A DNA stretch of 64,000 bases from Chitinophaga oryziterrae (GTDB taxonomy: Bacteria; Bacteroidota; Bacteroidia; Chitinophagales; Chitinophagaceae). This document shows, one piece after another, positions 17,421 through 25,166 of the stretch. The first letter of the stretch is position 1. Every line of letters begins with the position of its first letter. A program made the translations under genes and the position numbers. The stretch spans positions 682,001 to 746,000 of the forward strand of contig NZ_WRXO01000001.1 of assembly GCF_009758125.1 (NCBI RefSeq), read 5' to 3'. Below the pieces are notes generated by a model. That model was not told where the DNA came from and did not search any database. It worked only from the letters and a program-made list of their open reading frames with translations.

Positions 17421-18809
17421 TCAGCAACCACAGCCACAGCTTGGACGGGCAGCTCCACAACCATCTCCGGCGCTGAAAAAGTTGGCTGTTTTCTGGAATA
17501 AGGGAATATCAGAAACACCGTTGAAACGATTCAGAATGATTGCCTGCTGGTGTAAGGTCCTGATGTCGTTAAGAACACCCATCTGTTTTTTTAGTGCTCT
17601 TCCCATAATAGTATGATCGCTGTCCGGAGTCTGCCAGGAAACGATTGAAATCAGGCACAGGAAGAAAAATATACCATATAAAAAACCGCTAATCAAATTA
17701 ACTTCTTCAGCAGGAAAACAATAGATGATCATTGCCGAAAACGCCAGCCAAACAGGATAAAGTATGGCATCTTTTTCAGGAGGCGCTGTTTGTACGGTGG
17801 AAATGGGATGCAGGTATTCACTTAGTGCAGATGCCAACTGGGGAAGACTGAATTTTGATTTATTGTAGAGGTGATCCATTGATTGAAACAACACTTCAGG
17901 CTGGATGAAATTTTGATCTTCGAAAGCACTTGTTTGATCTGTTATAAGTGAAAAGTATTTTTTTGAGAACTCTTTTTTGGTATCGCGTATCTTAATCCAG
18001 TTATTTTCTACGAGATCATTTGTCAATAATAAAAACGCATTGTTATAGCCACCGGATAAATAGGCCAGTTGATAGCGATTGTAAAGTGGCAAATTCCTGA
18101 TGACGGGTTTTAGATGCCGCTCCTCATTCATTGCGACAAGCTTCCTGATGATAAAGAGCAATGGTGTAAAAAGAACAAAGTATTGGAATACGGAAAGATC
18201 GGAAAGTGGCAATTCACCAAATAATAACCAGGTGACTATAAATGGGATCACTATTGTCAGATAATAAGCCGCTGGAGCTGTTTTGCTGCCGGAAGCACTG
18301 AGTGCTTGTTTTGTGGCATAAATTTTATCAGGGTATAAGAAAGGTGTTAATGCCGGAGGAATGCGCCAGAATTTTGCAGGTGGGTTTTGCTTAAACACCT
18401 GTATGTATAAGGTTAGAGTTTCCAGGTACCAATCATGATGTTTTTTATAATCTATAATGCCACCTACGTTGGGGAAATGATGAAGTTCACGTTGCAGGAT
18501 ATTGGGGCAAAATTTTTTCCAGTATTCGGTAGTATACAATAAATGCATATGCCATACCTTATCTACTACAACAGATGGGGATGCTCCGTTTTTAGCTATG
18601 CAACAGAGGTAAACAAAGCGCTTATATTCCTGAATGGCATCTCTGGTAAAATCATCAGTCCAATTCTCTGTTTGTGCAATTTTTTTAGAAAACGGAATGA
18701 CAGCATTGGCATCGTCAATAGCATAATTCTCAATCCGTATCCAAAGCGCGTTTTCCCGGTAATTTATATGTTCGTCAGTTAGCAGAATATTTGAATGTAG
18801 AGGTTTCAT
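17421..18809 (-). CDS. TIGR04222-like membrane protein with GRDP-like N-terminal domain and Cys-rich tail
   Basis: 462 aa. The N-terminal domain contains VDKVWHMHLLYTTEYWKKFC (82-101), the D-x-x-W-H-x-H-L...C motif of glycine-rich-domain-containing (GRDP-like) proteins. Membrane helices follow (about 180-225 and 365-400), around a soluble region with NRYQLAYLSGGYNNAFLLLT, as in TIGR04222 proteins. The protein ends in GDGCGAARPSCGCGC, a Gly/Cys tail typical of this group. Function is unknown. It is divergently transcribed from the gene at 18906 with 96 bp between them. Confidence 0.65.
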   Translation of the reverse strand: MKPLHSNILLTDEHINYRENALWIRIENYAIDDANAVIPFSKKIAQTENWTDDFTRDAIQEYKRFVYLCCIAKNGASPSVVVDKVWHMHLLYTTEYWKKFCPNILQRELHHFPNVGGIIDYKKHHDWYLETLTLYIQVFKQNPPAKFWRIPPALTPFLYPDKIYATKQALSASGSKTAPAAYYLTIVIPFIVTWLLFGELPLSDLSVFQYFVLFTPLLFIIRKLVAMNEERHLKPVIRNLPLYNRYQLAYLSGGYNNAFLLLTNDLVENNWIKIRDTKKEFSKKYFSLITDQTSAFEDQNFIQPEVLFQSMDHLYNKSKFSLPQLASALSEYLHPISTVQTAPPEKDAILYPVWLAFSAMIIYCFPAEEVNLISGFLYGIFFFLCLISIVSWQTPDSDHTIMGRALKKQMGVLNDIRTLHQQAIILNRFNGVSDIPLFQKTANFFSAGDGCGAARPSCGCGC

Positions 18810-18905
18810 CGCTTTTTTTTTTCAATAGTAAACTTCTAAAAATGCTAAAATATAAAAGTCTTATATTAGTATTATTTGACTCTATTTTTATCTTATATTC
18901 GTCTT

Positions 18906-19808
18906 ATGAAGAAAGAGGATTTAGTACATCTTGAAAAACTGATGAATTTTCTGTCTGCTCATTTTGTCAGGAAGAATGCCTGGAAAGATGTCTCAAAATC
19001 GGAGTGGACGCATATTGCTGAGGAGCTAAACAGACTGTTGGAGGAACAGAACAGGAGGCATAAAATAAGGAAGGACGCAGATTTACTGGGTACAAACTAT
19101 CTTTACGAACATCTTATTATTAATAAGTTAAAAGCATACGAAGGGAAAGAAAACATGGCTGGGGCCAGTAAACCTAACCTGAGTAAATTAAGCCGGATTG
19201 TCCAGGTATTAGGGTATGATAACTACTTTGATTTTATTAATTCACATAAAGAGACATTCAGTTTTAATGATTTAAAAATCGAAATTCCGAAGGTAGCGGT
19301 GAATACTAAACTATTGGATGAATTAATTGGATTTTGGTATTCCTTTAACCGCAACCTGCCCGATAACCCGGACAAAATTAATGAAGAACGAATCTGGCGC
19401 TCATCAGTGGAAATATACAAATCAGAAGCTTCAGGCGAATATCTGATAGAGAGAAGTGGAGGAGACAATCATAAGTATTATGGCAAAATAACAGCTTATG
19501 CGGATTATGTTTTCATTATTATGAATAGCAATACCTTTATCCGGCAACGGCATTTTATTTCGCGTCTGAAAGATATTAATGAAAAACTCAAACAACCGGA
19601 TTATAAATTAAGTGAGATGCATTTTATCAGTACCTGTATCAGTTTTAACCAGGAACCTATTGCTCTGTTTGAAATTTTCCAAAAGGTGAAAAATACAAAA
19701 AACTTTGTTGCCGATTCTGTAAGCTTTCTCATGGAAAGCAAGGAGCTTCCTGTCAGTGTGGTGGCTCATTTAAAGAATGCAGAAGGGAATAGAATTAATT
19801 ACAGGTGA
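18906..19808 (+). CDS. Hypothetical protein, Bacteroidota type
   Basis: 300 aa from the ATG at 18906; the open frame begins 30 bp earlier but MKKEDLVHLEKLMNFLSAHF is a better N-terminus. It is mostly helical at the front (HIAEELNRLLEEQNRRHKIR), then LSRIVQVLGYDNYFDFINSH, a segment I associate with N-terminal modules of other Chitinophaga/Cytophaga hypotheticals, and an alpha+beta C-terminal half with an EYLIERSGGDNHKYYGKI strand pair. No membrane helix or signal peptide. It is divergent from the TIGR04222-like gene and may be coregulated with it. No function can be assigned. Confidence 0.6.
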   Translation: MKKEDLVHLEKLMNFLSAHFVRKNAWKDVSKSEWTHIAEELNRLLEEQNRRHKIRKDADLLGTNYLYEHLIINKLKAYEGKENMAGASKPNLSKLSRIVQVLGYDNYFDFINSHKETFSFNDLKIEIPKVAVNTKLLDELIGFWYSFNRNLPDNPDKINEERIWRSSVEIYKSEASGEYLIERSGGDNHKYYGKITAYADYVFIIMNSNTFIRQRHFISRLKDINEKLKQPDYKLSEMHFISTCISFNQEPIALFEIFQKVKNTKNFVADSVSFLMESKELPVSVVAHLKNAEGNRINYR

Positions 19809-19973
19809 TTTTTACAATCGAACACCTGATACCCTTTTTTAACGTTTGCAGGGTTTGATACGATGGCAATTTGTTTAGATTGTCTCGATAGGTATTCCTG
19901 AATAGCTTTCTTTAGGGTCAACTATTAATTTTCAGCGCTGGTTTAAAAAAACTAAGTCATTCACTATGGGTGA

Positions 19974-20207
19974 ATGGGTGAAGGCAAGGGTGATACCACC
20001 ATAGTTACTACTCTCGGAAGTGAATATTCAAATGAATTTATCTTTTCAGATGCCGTAACGAGTACTTTTACATGTACTGCCAGTCAGGTATATATTCACC
20101 TCGACTCCATGATTCTGGCCGATGGCCAGACTTACACCTACTCCAGTACAGACTCTGTAGGATACAATCCTGTTAAAAAGACAGACGATGTTTATGGAGT
20201 AAGTTAG
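19974..20207 (+). CDS. Doubtful small ORF, possible remnant of a secreted beta-rich protein
   Basis: 77 codons with Thr/Ser-rich, strand-like composition (MGEGKGDTTIVTTLGSEYSN ... ILADGQTYTYSSTDSVGYNP). No signal peptide and no family recognised. The composition suits the end of an exported beta-sandwich protein rather than a free cytosolic one, so it may be a gene fragment. Confidence 0.25.
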   Translation: MGEGKGDTTIVTTLGSEYSNEFIFSDAVTSTFTCTASQVYIHLDSMILADGQTYTYSSTDSVGYNPVKKTDDVYGVS

Positions 20208-20297
20208 AATCTTAAATACAGCAAACATACCATTACAGGTAAGTATGTTTGTAAGATGAGTCATAGCGAAAAAGCTAGTATTACGTTATTATAGATC

Positions 20298-20337
20298 ATC
20301 CCAGAGTTGTTTAACAAACAATTCTGGGATTTCTTTT
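20298..20337 (+). terminator. Rho-independent terminator
   Basis: Inverted repeat ATCCCAGAGTTGTTT / AAACAATTCTGGGAT with a 3-nt loop and one mismatch, followed by TTCTTTTT. It would end any transcript from the 19974 ORF. Confidence 0.75.
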
Positions 20338-20485
20338 TGCTTATATAAAGGAAAATAAGTATCTTATCCCAAAGAGATAAACATATTACCATTCCTCGAA
20401 AGAATGGTGATACCTGTAATTGCCCCTATAAAGGAAATGCCAAGAAGAAGACAAATTATTATTTACCCTCCTAAACATCCTCATT

Positions 20486-21151
20486 ATGATTACACAGAAA
20501 AGGAAACTCCTCTTGTCCAACATTGAAAAAATCGGCGGAATCATTACGATGACCGAAGCCCTTGAAATGATGGCAACTTATCAACATCAGATACCCGATG
20601 GTATCGGAGCTGTTCTATACCGCAGGGAACTGTTTGATAAGTTACTAAACGTTCCAGGTTGTGCAGGCATACGTTTAGTAAATGCCATGCATGAAGGTCA
20701 TCACTCAATAGTGCTGGTAGCTGTAGACAATCGCAACGTAAACATCACTACTGTGATAGCAGGTAAGGGAAGCATCAGTCCTTATTATAACCCCTGGGAG
20801 AGTAATTATATCGTTGATAAAACAGGTGACTTTATCAGTAAAGATGTTGCTACTGATATGATCAAAGCATACCAGGATCTGAACCCGGGTACTATCAAGT
20901 CAAATTTATATGGCAGAGAAGCTTTTGAGACATTACTGAGTGCTCCTGGTTGTGCAGGCATTCGTTTGTTCAATGGTATTGCTAAAGATGGAGATCATAA
21001 ATTTGTGCTGGTACCTGTGGATGCTGCACAAAATGCAATTGGCAAATGTCAGTTGACAACAAGCGCAGGCATGCTGTTCGTTGATCCACCGATTATAGAT
21101 GGTGGGATGCCATGCCCTCCTGTTTGTTCGCCATTTGCTGTAGTTCTGTAA
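20486..21151 (+). CDS. Hypothetical protein with tandem duplicated domain
   Basis: 221 aa made of two related units of about 60 residues. Unit 1 (about 25-85) has YRRELFDKLLNVPGCAGIRL and HSIVLVAVD; unit 2 (about 120-185) has YGREAFETLLSAPGCAGIRL and HKFVLVPVDA. Single-unit homologues are common small hypothetical proteins in Bacteroidota, in my recollection, with the same 'FGKE-LL-QPG-GIR-Y...LVLVG-D' pattern. The C-terminus adds a Pro/Cys tail (GGMPCPPVCSPF). No signal peptide. Function unknown. A strong hairpin follows at 21184. Confidence 0.65.
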   Translation: MITQKRKLLLSNIEKIGGIITMTEALEMMATYQHQIPDGIGAVLYRRELFDKLLNVPGCAGIRLVNAMHEGHHSIVLVAVDNRNVNITTVIAGKGSISPYYNPWESNYIVDKTGDFISKDVATDMIKAYQDLNPGTIKSNLYGREAFETLLSAPGCAGIRLFNGIAKDGDHKFVLVPVDAAQNAIGKCQLTTSAGMLFVDPPIIDGGMPCPPVCSPFAVVL

Positions 21152-21183
21152 ACATTTATTATGAGAGCCGTTCCTTTTGGCCT

Positions 21184-21220
21184 GCCCCCAAAAAGTTAGA
21201 CACTTTTTGGGGGCTTTTTT
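21184..21220 (+). terminator. Strong hairpin; terminator or IS3-type end
   Basis: Perfect 12-bp inverted repeat GCCCCCAAAAAG / CTTTTTGGGGGC with loop TTAGACA, then six T. It acts as a terminator for the upstream gene, but CCCCCAAAAAGTTAGACA also resembles the terminal sequence of IS3/IS150-group elements, and an IS3 OrfA start codon follows immediately at 21221. Confidence 0.7.
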
Positions 21221-21340
21221 ATGAAGTATAGTATTAAGGGAAAATTGAAAGCTGTAAAAAGCGTGCTTTCAGGGAAAGAAACGACCTTATCAACAGGTCG
21301 CAAGTTAGCTGCAGGAGAAAAAACAGTTCGGCGATCATAA
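21221..21340 (+). mobile_element. IS3-family (IS150-type) OrfA remnant
   Basis: A 39-codon frame, MKYSIKGKLKAVKSVLSGKE ... GRKLAAGEKTVRRS, matches the N-terminal helix-turn-helix of IS3-family OrfA proteins. It stops at 21338-21340 and runs directly into a truncated RhuM gene, so the IS is reduced to its left end. Confidence 0.6.
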
Positions 21341-21341
21341 G

Positions 21342-21940
21342 GTTTGTTTTCTACAATACACCTGCCGGAGATATACGGATAGAAGTAATCTTTAATGATG
21401 AAACATTTTGGCTTACTCAGAAACGGATGGCGGAATTATTTGGGGTAGAAGTACCTGCGATTAGTAAACACCTGAATAATATATATGAGTCTGGGGAGCT
21501 GGATAAAGATTCAACAATTTCCATTTTGGAAACAGTTCAACAGGAAGGAGCACGGCAGATAAAACGTAAATTGGAATTTTACAATCTGGATGCAATAATA
21601 GCGGTTGGTTACAGAGTAAATTCGATGCAGGCTACTCAGTTCAGAATTTGGGCTACCAAAAGTCTACGGGAGTTTATTGTTAAAGGTTTTACAGGCATCA
21701 AGACAGATATCTATGAAAATGACAGATTGGATTAGTCGATTGGATGCCTTCCTGCAATTTAACGAATACCAGATACTCAAGGATGCCGGCACAGTAAGCC
21801 ATGCAGTAGCTATTAAATTAGCAGAGAAAGAATACGAAAAGTTCCGGATAACACAAGATGAAAATTTCGAAAGCGATTTTGATAAAGAGATACAAAAAAT
21901 TACTATATCATCTAAGAGCAGAAAAAAGGACAATTCTTAA
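21342..21940 (+). pseudogene. RhuM-family virulence protein, internally deleted
   Basis: Frame 1 (21342-21735) reads FYNTPAGDIRIEVIFNDETF, WLTQKRMAELFGVEVPAISK, YNLDAIIAVGYRVNS and QFRIWATKSLREFIVKGF, the N-terminal half of RhuM/Fic-associated proteins. Frame 2 (about 21717-21940) reads MTDWISRLDAFLQFNEYQIL and SHAVAIKLAEKEYEKFR, its C-terminal end. Some 120 or more residues of the middle of a normal ~340-aa protein are missing, a frameshift separates the halves, and the first codons were replaced by the IS3 remnant. The coding texture is otherwise good, so decay looks recent. Confidence 0.75.
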
Positions 21941-22024
21941 TCAACTTCTGTTTTCTCCAATAGTGTCATTGGCGACAAACGATAAAAGGATTTGTTAGAA
22001 GCTTTCATTAAGCTTCTTCGAACT

Positions 22025-22060
22025 TTAAAGCCTCCAAATCTTTCGATTTAGAGGCTTTAA
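22025..22060 (-). terminator. Hairpin in front of family-1 repeat A
   Basis: TTAAAGCCTC / GAGGCTTTAA with an inner AAATC/GATTT stem. The minus strand ends a transcript of the DUF1569 operon. Nearly the same hairpin plus AAAGCTTGC is the terminator of tRNA-Asp at 50491-50522 and precedes repeats at 28831 and 41611. Confidence 0.6.
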
Positions 22061-22065
22061 AGCTT

Positions 22066-22176
22066 GCAGCCCCAGGTATCATAACCTCGAACCAAATTAT
22101 GCAGGATTGGGTGGATTTAGGAACTATTTAGGTCAGAAAAGCGAATTTGGTATGTATAAAGTTCGAGGTTGGTATA
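22066..22176 (+). repeat. Family-1 intergenic repeat, copy A
   Basis: About 111 bp. Conserved blocks in all four copies: GC-G-CCC-GGTATC, CTCGAACCA-ATTATGCAGG, a variable middle with GTTTAGG, and AAAGTTCGAGGT. Copy A closes with an inverted repeat AACCTCGAAC ... GTTCGAGGTT. No reading frame is conserved among copies. Confidence 0.8.
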
Positions 22177-22282
22177 ACTTTTATTGAGAACAATTGCATC
22201 GAATTGCATTTCCACAAATGCACGCTTTTTTGTTTGGTTTGCAGATTCAATGCATTAGTCGATCATAAGCTGGTTATTCACA

Positions 22283-22732
22283 TCAGATACCGAACTGTTG
22301 TAAATGATGATTTAGATGTATATAGGCCAGTTGGCCGATCTGCTCCCTGCTCATGCGACCAAAAAAAGGATGAATAAAACTGTAATCAGGTTTATCGTAA
22401 TTTGCATAGCGATCAAGCAATGAGATCAGCTTGCGCCGCTCTTCGGTCATATCAATCCCGGTTTCCGTGATCCGCATTTCGGATATAGTTGGACTATTGC
22501 GGCGGAAGTTGGGCGTTTTTAATACCTGTTTTAGGATTAACGGGCCAATGAGCCTACCAATCAGCGTGCGGTTATAAATTTTGTTTTCGTGAATCATTTC
22601 TTCCCAGAGGCGAAGGTGTCTGAGCATTTGTGCTACCGTCATTTGTCCCCATAATGATTGGCTGTCGGGTGTTAGTTGTTCTAGCCGCTGTACAAACTTC
22701 TGGCGTTGTGCGGTGTCAAATAGTGTCTTCAT
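22283..22732 (-). CDS. DUF1569 / DinB-superfamily protein
   Basis: 149 aa. The start matches DUF1569 proteins (MKTLFDTAQRQKFVQRLEQL, LWGQMTVAQMLRHLRLWEEM) and the end has the conserved IGQLAYIHLNHHLQQFGI. The family is a four-helix DinB-like fold with metal-coordinating His residues (H39 and the HLNHH cluster). Probably a cytosolic metal-dependent enzyme; reaction unknown. Its ATG overlaps the stop of the VOC gene (ATGA), so both are translated from one message. Confidence 0.8.
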   Translation of the reverse strand: MKTLFDTAQRQKFVQRLEQLTPDSQSLWGQMTVAQMLRHLRLWEEMIHENKIYNRTLIGRLIGPLILKQVLKTPNFRRNSPTISEMRITETGIDMTEERRKLISLLDRYANYDKPDYSFIHPFFGRMSREQIGQLAYIHLNHHLQQFGI

Positions 22733-23148
22733 TTTTCGATATCTAACTGTGAAAGGGAAAACCAGTTGCCGGAATCATCACTAAACAAAGCCTCAAAACC
22801 GTAAAACTCTTTAGTTGGCGGCTTTTTAAATACCACACCTTTGACTTTCAATTCTTCGTAAGTAACCATCAAATCCTGGCAGGTAAATACGGCTGCGCCG
22901 AAAGTGCCTTTCTTTATCAGTTCAATCATAGTCTTTGAAGTTTCCGCATTGAACATGCTGCCTTCTTTGACCGGAAACAGCGTGATCTCCAGTTCAGGCT
23001 GATCGGGTGGGGTGACAGTCAGCCAGCGGGAATCTGCTCCCATAGGTACATCGGTATGTACCTTAAAGCCAAGCTTGTTAATATAAAAATCGTAGGCACT
23101 GTCCTGGTCAAGAACATAAATGCACATGTGGGTGACTTTAGTAATCAT
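22729..23148 (-). CDS. VOC-family (glyoxalase/bleomycin resistance-like) protein
   Basis: 139 aa from the ATG at 23148, where MITKVTHMCIYVLDQDSAYD begins the typical VOC strand; the frame from 23181 is not conserved-looking. The two beta-alpha-beta-beta-beta modules are visible (DFYINKLGFKVHTD, LMVTYEELKVKGVVF, EALFSDDSGNWFSL). Members are metal-dependent lyases, dioxygenases or drug-binding proteins. It sits between an AraC regulator and a DUF1569 gene on the same strand, which suggests a small inducible detoxification operon. Confidence 0.8.
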   Translation of the reverse strand: MITKVTHMCIYVLDQDSAYDFYINKLGFKVHTDVPMGADSRWLTVTPPDQPELEITLFPVKEGSMFNAETSKTMIELIKKGTFGAAVFTCQDLMVTYEELKVKGVVFKKPPTKEFYGFEALFSDDSGNWFSLSQLDIEK

Positions 23149-23192
23149 GCGATTATTTTTATTCAAAACTAATTGCATCACGCCAAATTAAC

Positions 23193-23639
23193 CTATCGGA
23201 TATTGCTATTTTTCCAGCCGTAAGTTTCGGCAAAGCAATTAGGTACCGCATGTAGCGGATTGTGGTTGAAAAGCGCCTTCCTTTGCAACTGTTTTGCCTG
23301 ATAAACTGATGGAGCCATACCCGCGTGTTTTTTAAATAAAGCGGCAAAGGACGTGGAGCTGTCAAAACCCACACTAAAACAGACCTGCGTCACCGGTTCA
23401 CCATCTGCGAGTAGGCGTTTGGCCTGATCAAGGCGTACCTGTGTAAGGTAATAGTGTGGAGTTTTGCCATAAGCTTGTTTAAAAAGCCTCGTAAAATGAA
23501 ACTTAGAGAAGTATGCTTCATCAGCAATCTGATGGAGATCGATCGGCTGTGCATAGTGCCGGTCGATGAACAATTTGGCCTGCACAATACGACGATACAA
23601 ATAAAACTTATGATAAGGTTCAATTTCAGGCTTTGTCAT
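23193..23639 (-). CDS. AraC-family transcriptional regulator
   Basis: 148 aa consisting almost only of the double helix-turn-helix DNA-binding domain: AKLFIDRHYAQPIDLHQIAD, FSKFHFTRLFKQAYGKTPHY and FSVGFDSSTSFAALFKKHAG. No N-terminal sensor domain is present, as in short AraC/SoxS-type regulators. It starts 14 bp inside the end of the PhnB-like remnant and precedes the VOC gene by 44 bp, so it probably controls this cluster. Confidence 0.85.
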   Translation of the reverse strand: MTKPEIEPYHKFYLYRRIVQAKLFIDRHYAQPIDLHQIADEAYFSKFHFTRLFKQAYGKTPHYYLTQVRLDQAKRLLADGEPVTQVCFSVGFDSSTSFAALFKKHAGMAPSVYQAKQLQRKALFNHNPLHAVPNCFAETYGWKNSNIR

Positions 23640-23868
23640 AAGCTTCCTGTATATCTTTAATGATAATTTTCTTCATTTTCATCATGGCCTTCATAACCGC
23701 AGATGCCTTTTGGGAATTCGGATCGTTCATCAGACGCGGAAGCATTTGGTGCGCAACCTGCCAGGTCAAATCGTATTTATCTTTCAGCCAGCCGCAGGAC
23801 ACATAAAAGTGGGCTGCTTTTTCCGCTTCGGTATTGAACAGCAGGAATGGGGTGATTTGTGCATGCAT
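23626..23868 (-). pseudogene. PhnB-like VOC protein with internal deletion
   Basis: 80 aa. Residues 1-24 (MHAQITPFLLFNTEAEKAAH FYVS) match the start, and residues 25-80 (CGWLKDKYDLTWQVAHQMLP ... VMKAMMKMKKIIIKDIQEAY) the end, of PhnB / 3-demethylubiquinone methyltransferase-like proteins, which normally have about 150 residues. Roughly half of the protein between FYVS and CGWL is missing while the frame is kept. Likely non-functional, though a short product could still be made. Confidence 0.7.
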
Positions 23869-24140
23869 GACAATTCATTTGGTCCTGACAAAGTTATTAA
23901 TTTAATGGAAGTAAATGTTCCCGTAATGTACATTGAACTGGCGGCTATCCGTGTTACAGAACCCACGTCGATGTGGGTTCTCAGTAACTACGTAGAAAAA
24001 CAAAGATTACAATTGAGGATTTTTTATAACAAGAAAACGCATACATGAATAAATTGTTCGCCTTCGTTGCAGAGCTAACAGGTGTTTCGGAGAAAAAAGA
24101 AACCCGACTTTCTCAGATTACTCTCAAGAAGTCGGATTTT
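23869..24140. other. Intergenic stretch with coding-like debris
   Basis: The plus strand reads open with plausible protein texture (SFGPDKVINLMEVNVPVMYI ... YVEKQRLQLRIFYNKKTHT) up to a stop near 24048, but no start and no family are evident. An eight-bp hairpin GAACCCAC/GTGGGTTC lies at 23959-23980, and a CCGACTT/AAGTCGG hairpin at 24104-24136 precedes repeat B. Confidence 0.3.
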
Positions 24141-24250
24141 GCAGACCCGGGTATCGTAACCTCGAACCAAATTATGCAGGATTGAATAGATTTAGGAGGT
24201 GTTTAGGGTAAATGAGTGAATAGCGTATACTAAAAGTTCGAGGTAGTACA
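24141..24250 (+). repeat. Family-1 intergenic repeat, copy B
   Basis: About 110 bp with the same conserved blocks as copy A (GGTATCGTAACCTCGAACC, AAATTATGCAGGATTG, TTTAGGAGGTGTTTAGGG, AAAAGTTCGAGGT). It is preceded by its own unrelated hairpin (24104-24136). Confidence 0.8.
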
Positions 24251-24446
24251 TCACAAAAACTTATTGTAGAAAAATCCGGCATAAGCATTGACAAATCTAC
24301 GCTTGCCACCTTACTGCTGTGTGGCTTATTAACTACTTATGGTTGCGGAAAGCCTTCCAATAATCGTGGCCCCAATGTAGTAAATCCCATTGGATGCGCG
24401 ATTGCAAGTGATGTCGACCAGGCGCTTGGTTTCCGTAATTTTGAGT

Positions 24447-24560
24447 AATCACACCGCCTATCGTTGAAACACACTGTAGGGGCTGAATAATAGGAGCTGT
24501 ATGATGCGCAAGTATCACGTACGGATCTGTGAGGGACTCAGGGGGGCCCTGGGTCTACTC
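24447..24560 (+). mobile_element. Group II intron 3' end remnant (domains V-VI), copy 1
   Basis: 24494-24527 is a 34-nt domain V hairpin of group II introns (GAGCTGTATGATG, GCAA loop, CATCACGTACGGATC type). Domain VI follows and ends in the 3' splice-like TCTACTC at 24560. The catalytic GAGCCG has become GAGCTG. No intron-encoded reverse transcriptase or 5' domains are present. The 47 bp before domain V match copy 2 at 27342. Confidence 0.75.
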
Positions 24561-24586
24561 CATCAGACGCTCGTTCATAACGATCC

Positions 24587-25159
24587 CTATCCGCGAATAT
24601 CCCTTCTTATTCTACTCAGTGACGACTGAGTGATGCCAAGATAAGACGCCAGATATGACAGGGGTATCCTGTTTGCCAGGGCAGGGAAATTAGCCAAAAA
24701 ACTAAGATACCGCTCTTTTGCATCATGTGCCATCATCGGGCTGATTCGATTGACTTTATCTATCATACCTTTGGCAGTTATTTTCGCAACTATGGCATCC
24801 CAACCGATGATCGTCATCGACAATTCTTCCAAAACATTTTTTGACAACACAATATATTGACAATCAGTAACAGCCTGAACATATTCGACTGATGGAATAG
24901 CCAGATTTAAGCTGTTTATATCTGCAATAAAGTGATTCTCGTCAAAAAAGTACTTAGTTATTTCGTCGCCTTTATTGTTATAATAGCACACCCGCATGAC
25001 CCCTTCGGTCAGAAAAATGACTGCACGAGATATCTTTCCGGCTTCGTGATAATATTGATCTTTTTTTATGGTCTTTATCGCAGCTTTGCTTTTGATAAGA
25101 TCGATCTGTTGCTGGTTCAGTTGCCCGAACTGGAGTAAATAATTAATCAGTTGTTCCAT
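24587..25159 (-). CDS. Crp/Fnr-family transcriptional regulator
   Basis: 190 aa with a cyclic-nucleotide-binding-like beta-roll (AVIFLTEGVMRVCYYNNKGD, YFFDENHFIADINSL) and a C-terminal region with a helix-turn-helix (IPLSYLASYLGITQSSLSRI). The residues that bind cAMP in Crp are not obviously kept, as is usual in this Bacteroidota subgroup. The gene lies 7 bp downstream of the SDR gene on the same strand and probably shares its transcript. Confidence 0.85.
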   Translation of the reverse strand: MEQLINYLLQFGQLNQQQIDLIKSKAAIKTIKKDQYYHEAGKISRAVIFLTEGVMRVCYYNNKGDEITKYFFDENHFIADINSLNLAIPSVEYVQAVTDCQYIVLSKNVLEELSMTIIGWDAIVAKITAKGMIDKVNRISPMMAHDAKERYLSFLANFPALANRIPLSYLASYLGITQSSLSRIRRDIRG

Positions 25160-25166
25160 GGATACA

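Larger units (their letters stand above)
19809..20485. other. Gene-poor stretch with one doubtful small ORF and a terminator
   Basis: Apart from the doubtful ORF at 19974-20207 and the hairpin at 20298-20330, I see two small leader hairpins just upstream of the next gene: TTATC/GATAA near 20364-20379 and CCATTC/GAATGG at 20392-20410. Confidence 0.35.

Noticed and set aside
24045..24185. 46-codon plus-strand ORF (MNKLFAFVAELTGVSEKKE...) running into repeat B
   Set aside because: The front recalls DnaA-C-like small proteins, but the second half is just the hairpin and repeat sequence; at most a start fragment.
24252..24449. Plus-strand open frame with LATLLLCGLLTTYGCGKPSN
   Set aside because: Lipoprotein-signal-like by chance; no start codon in a suitable place and no family match. 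Left as unexplained debris.
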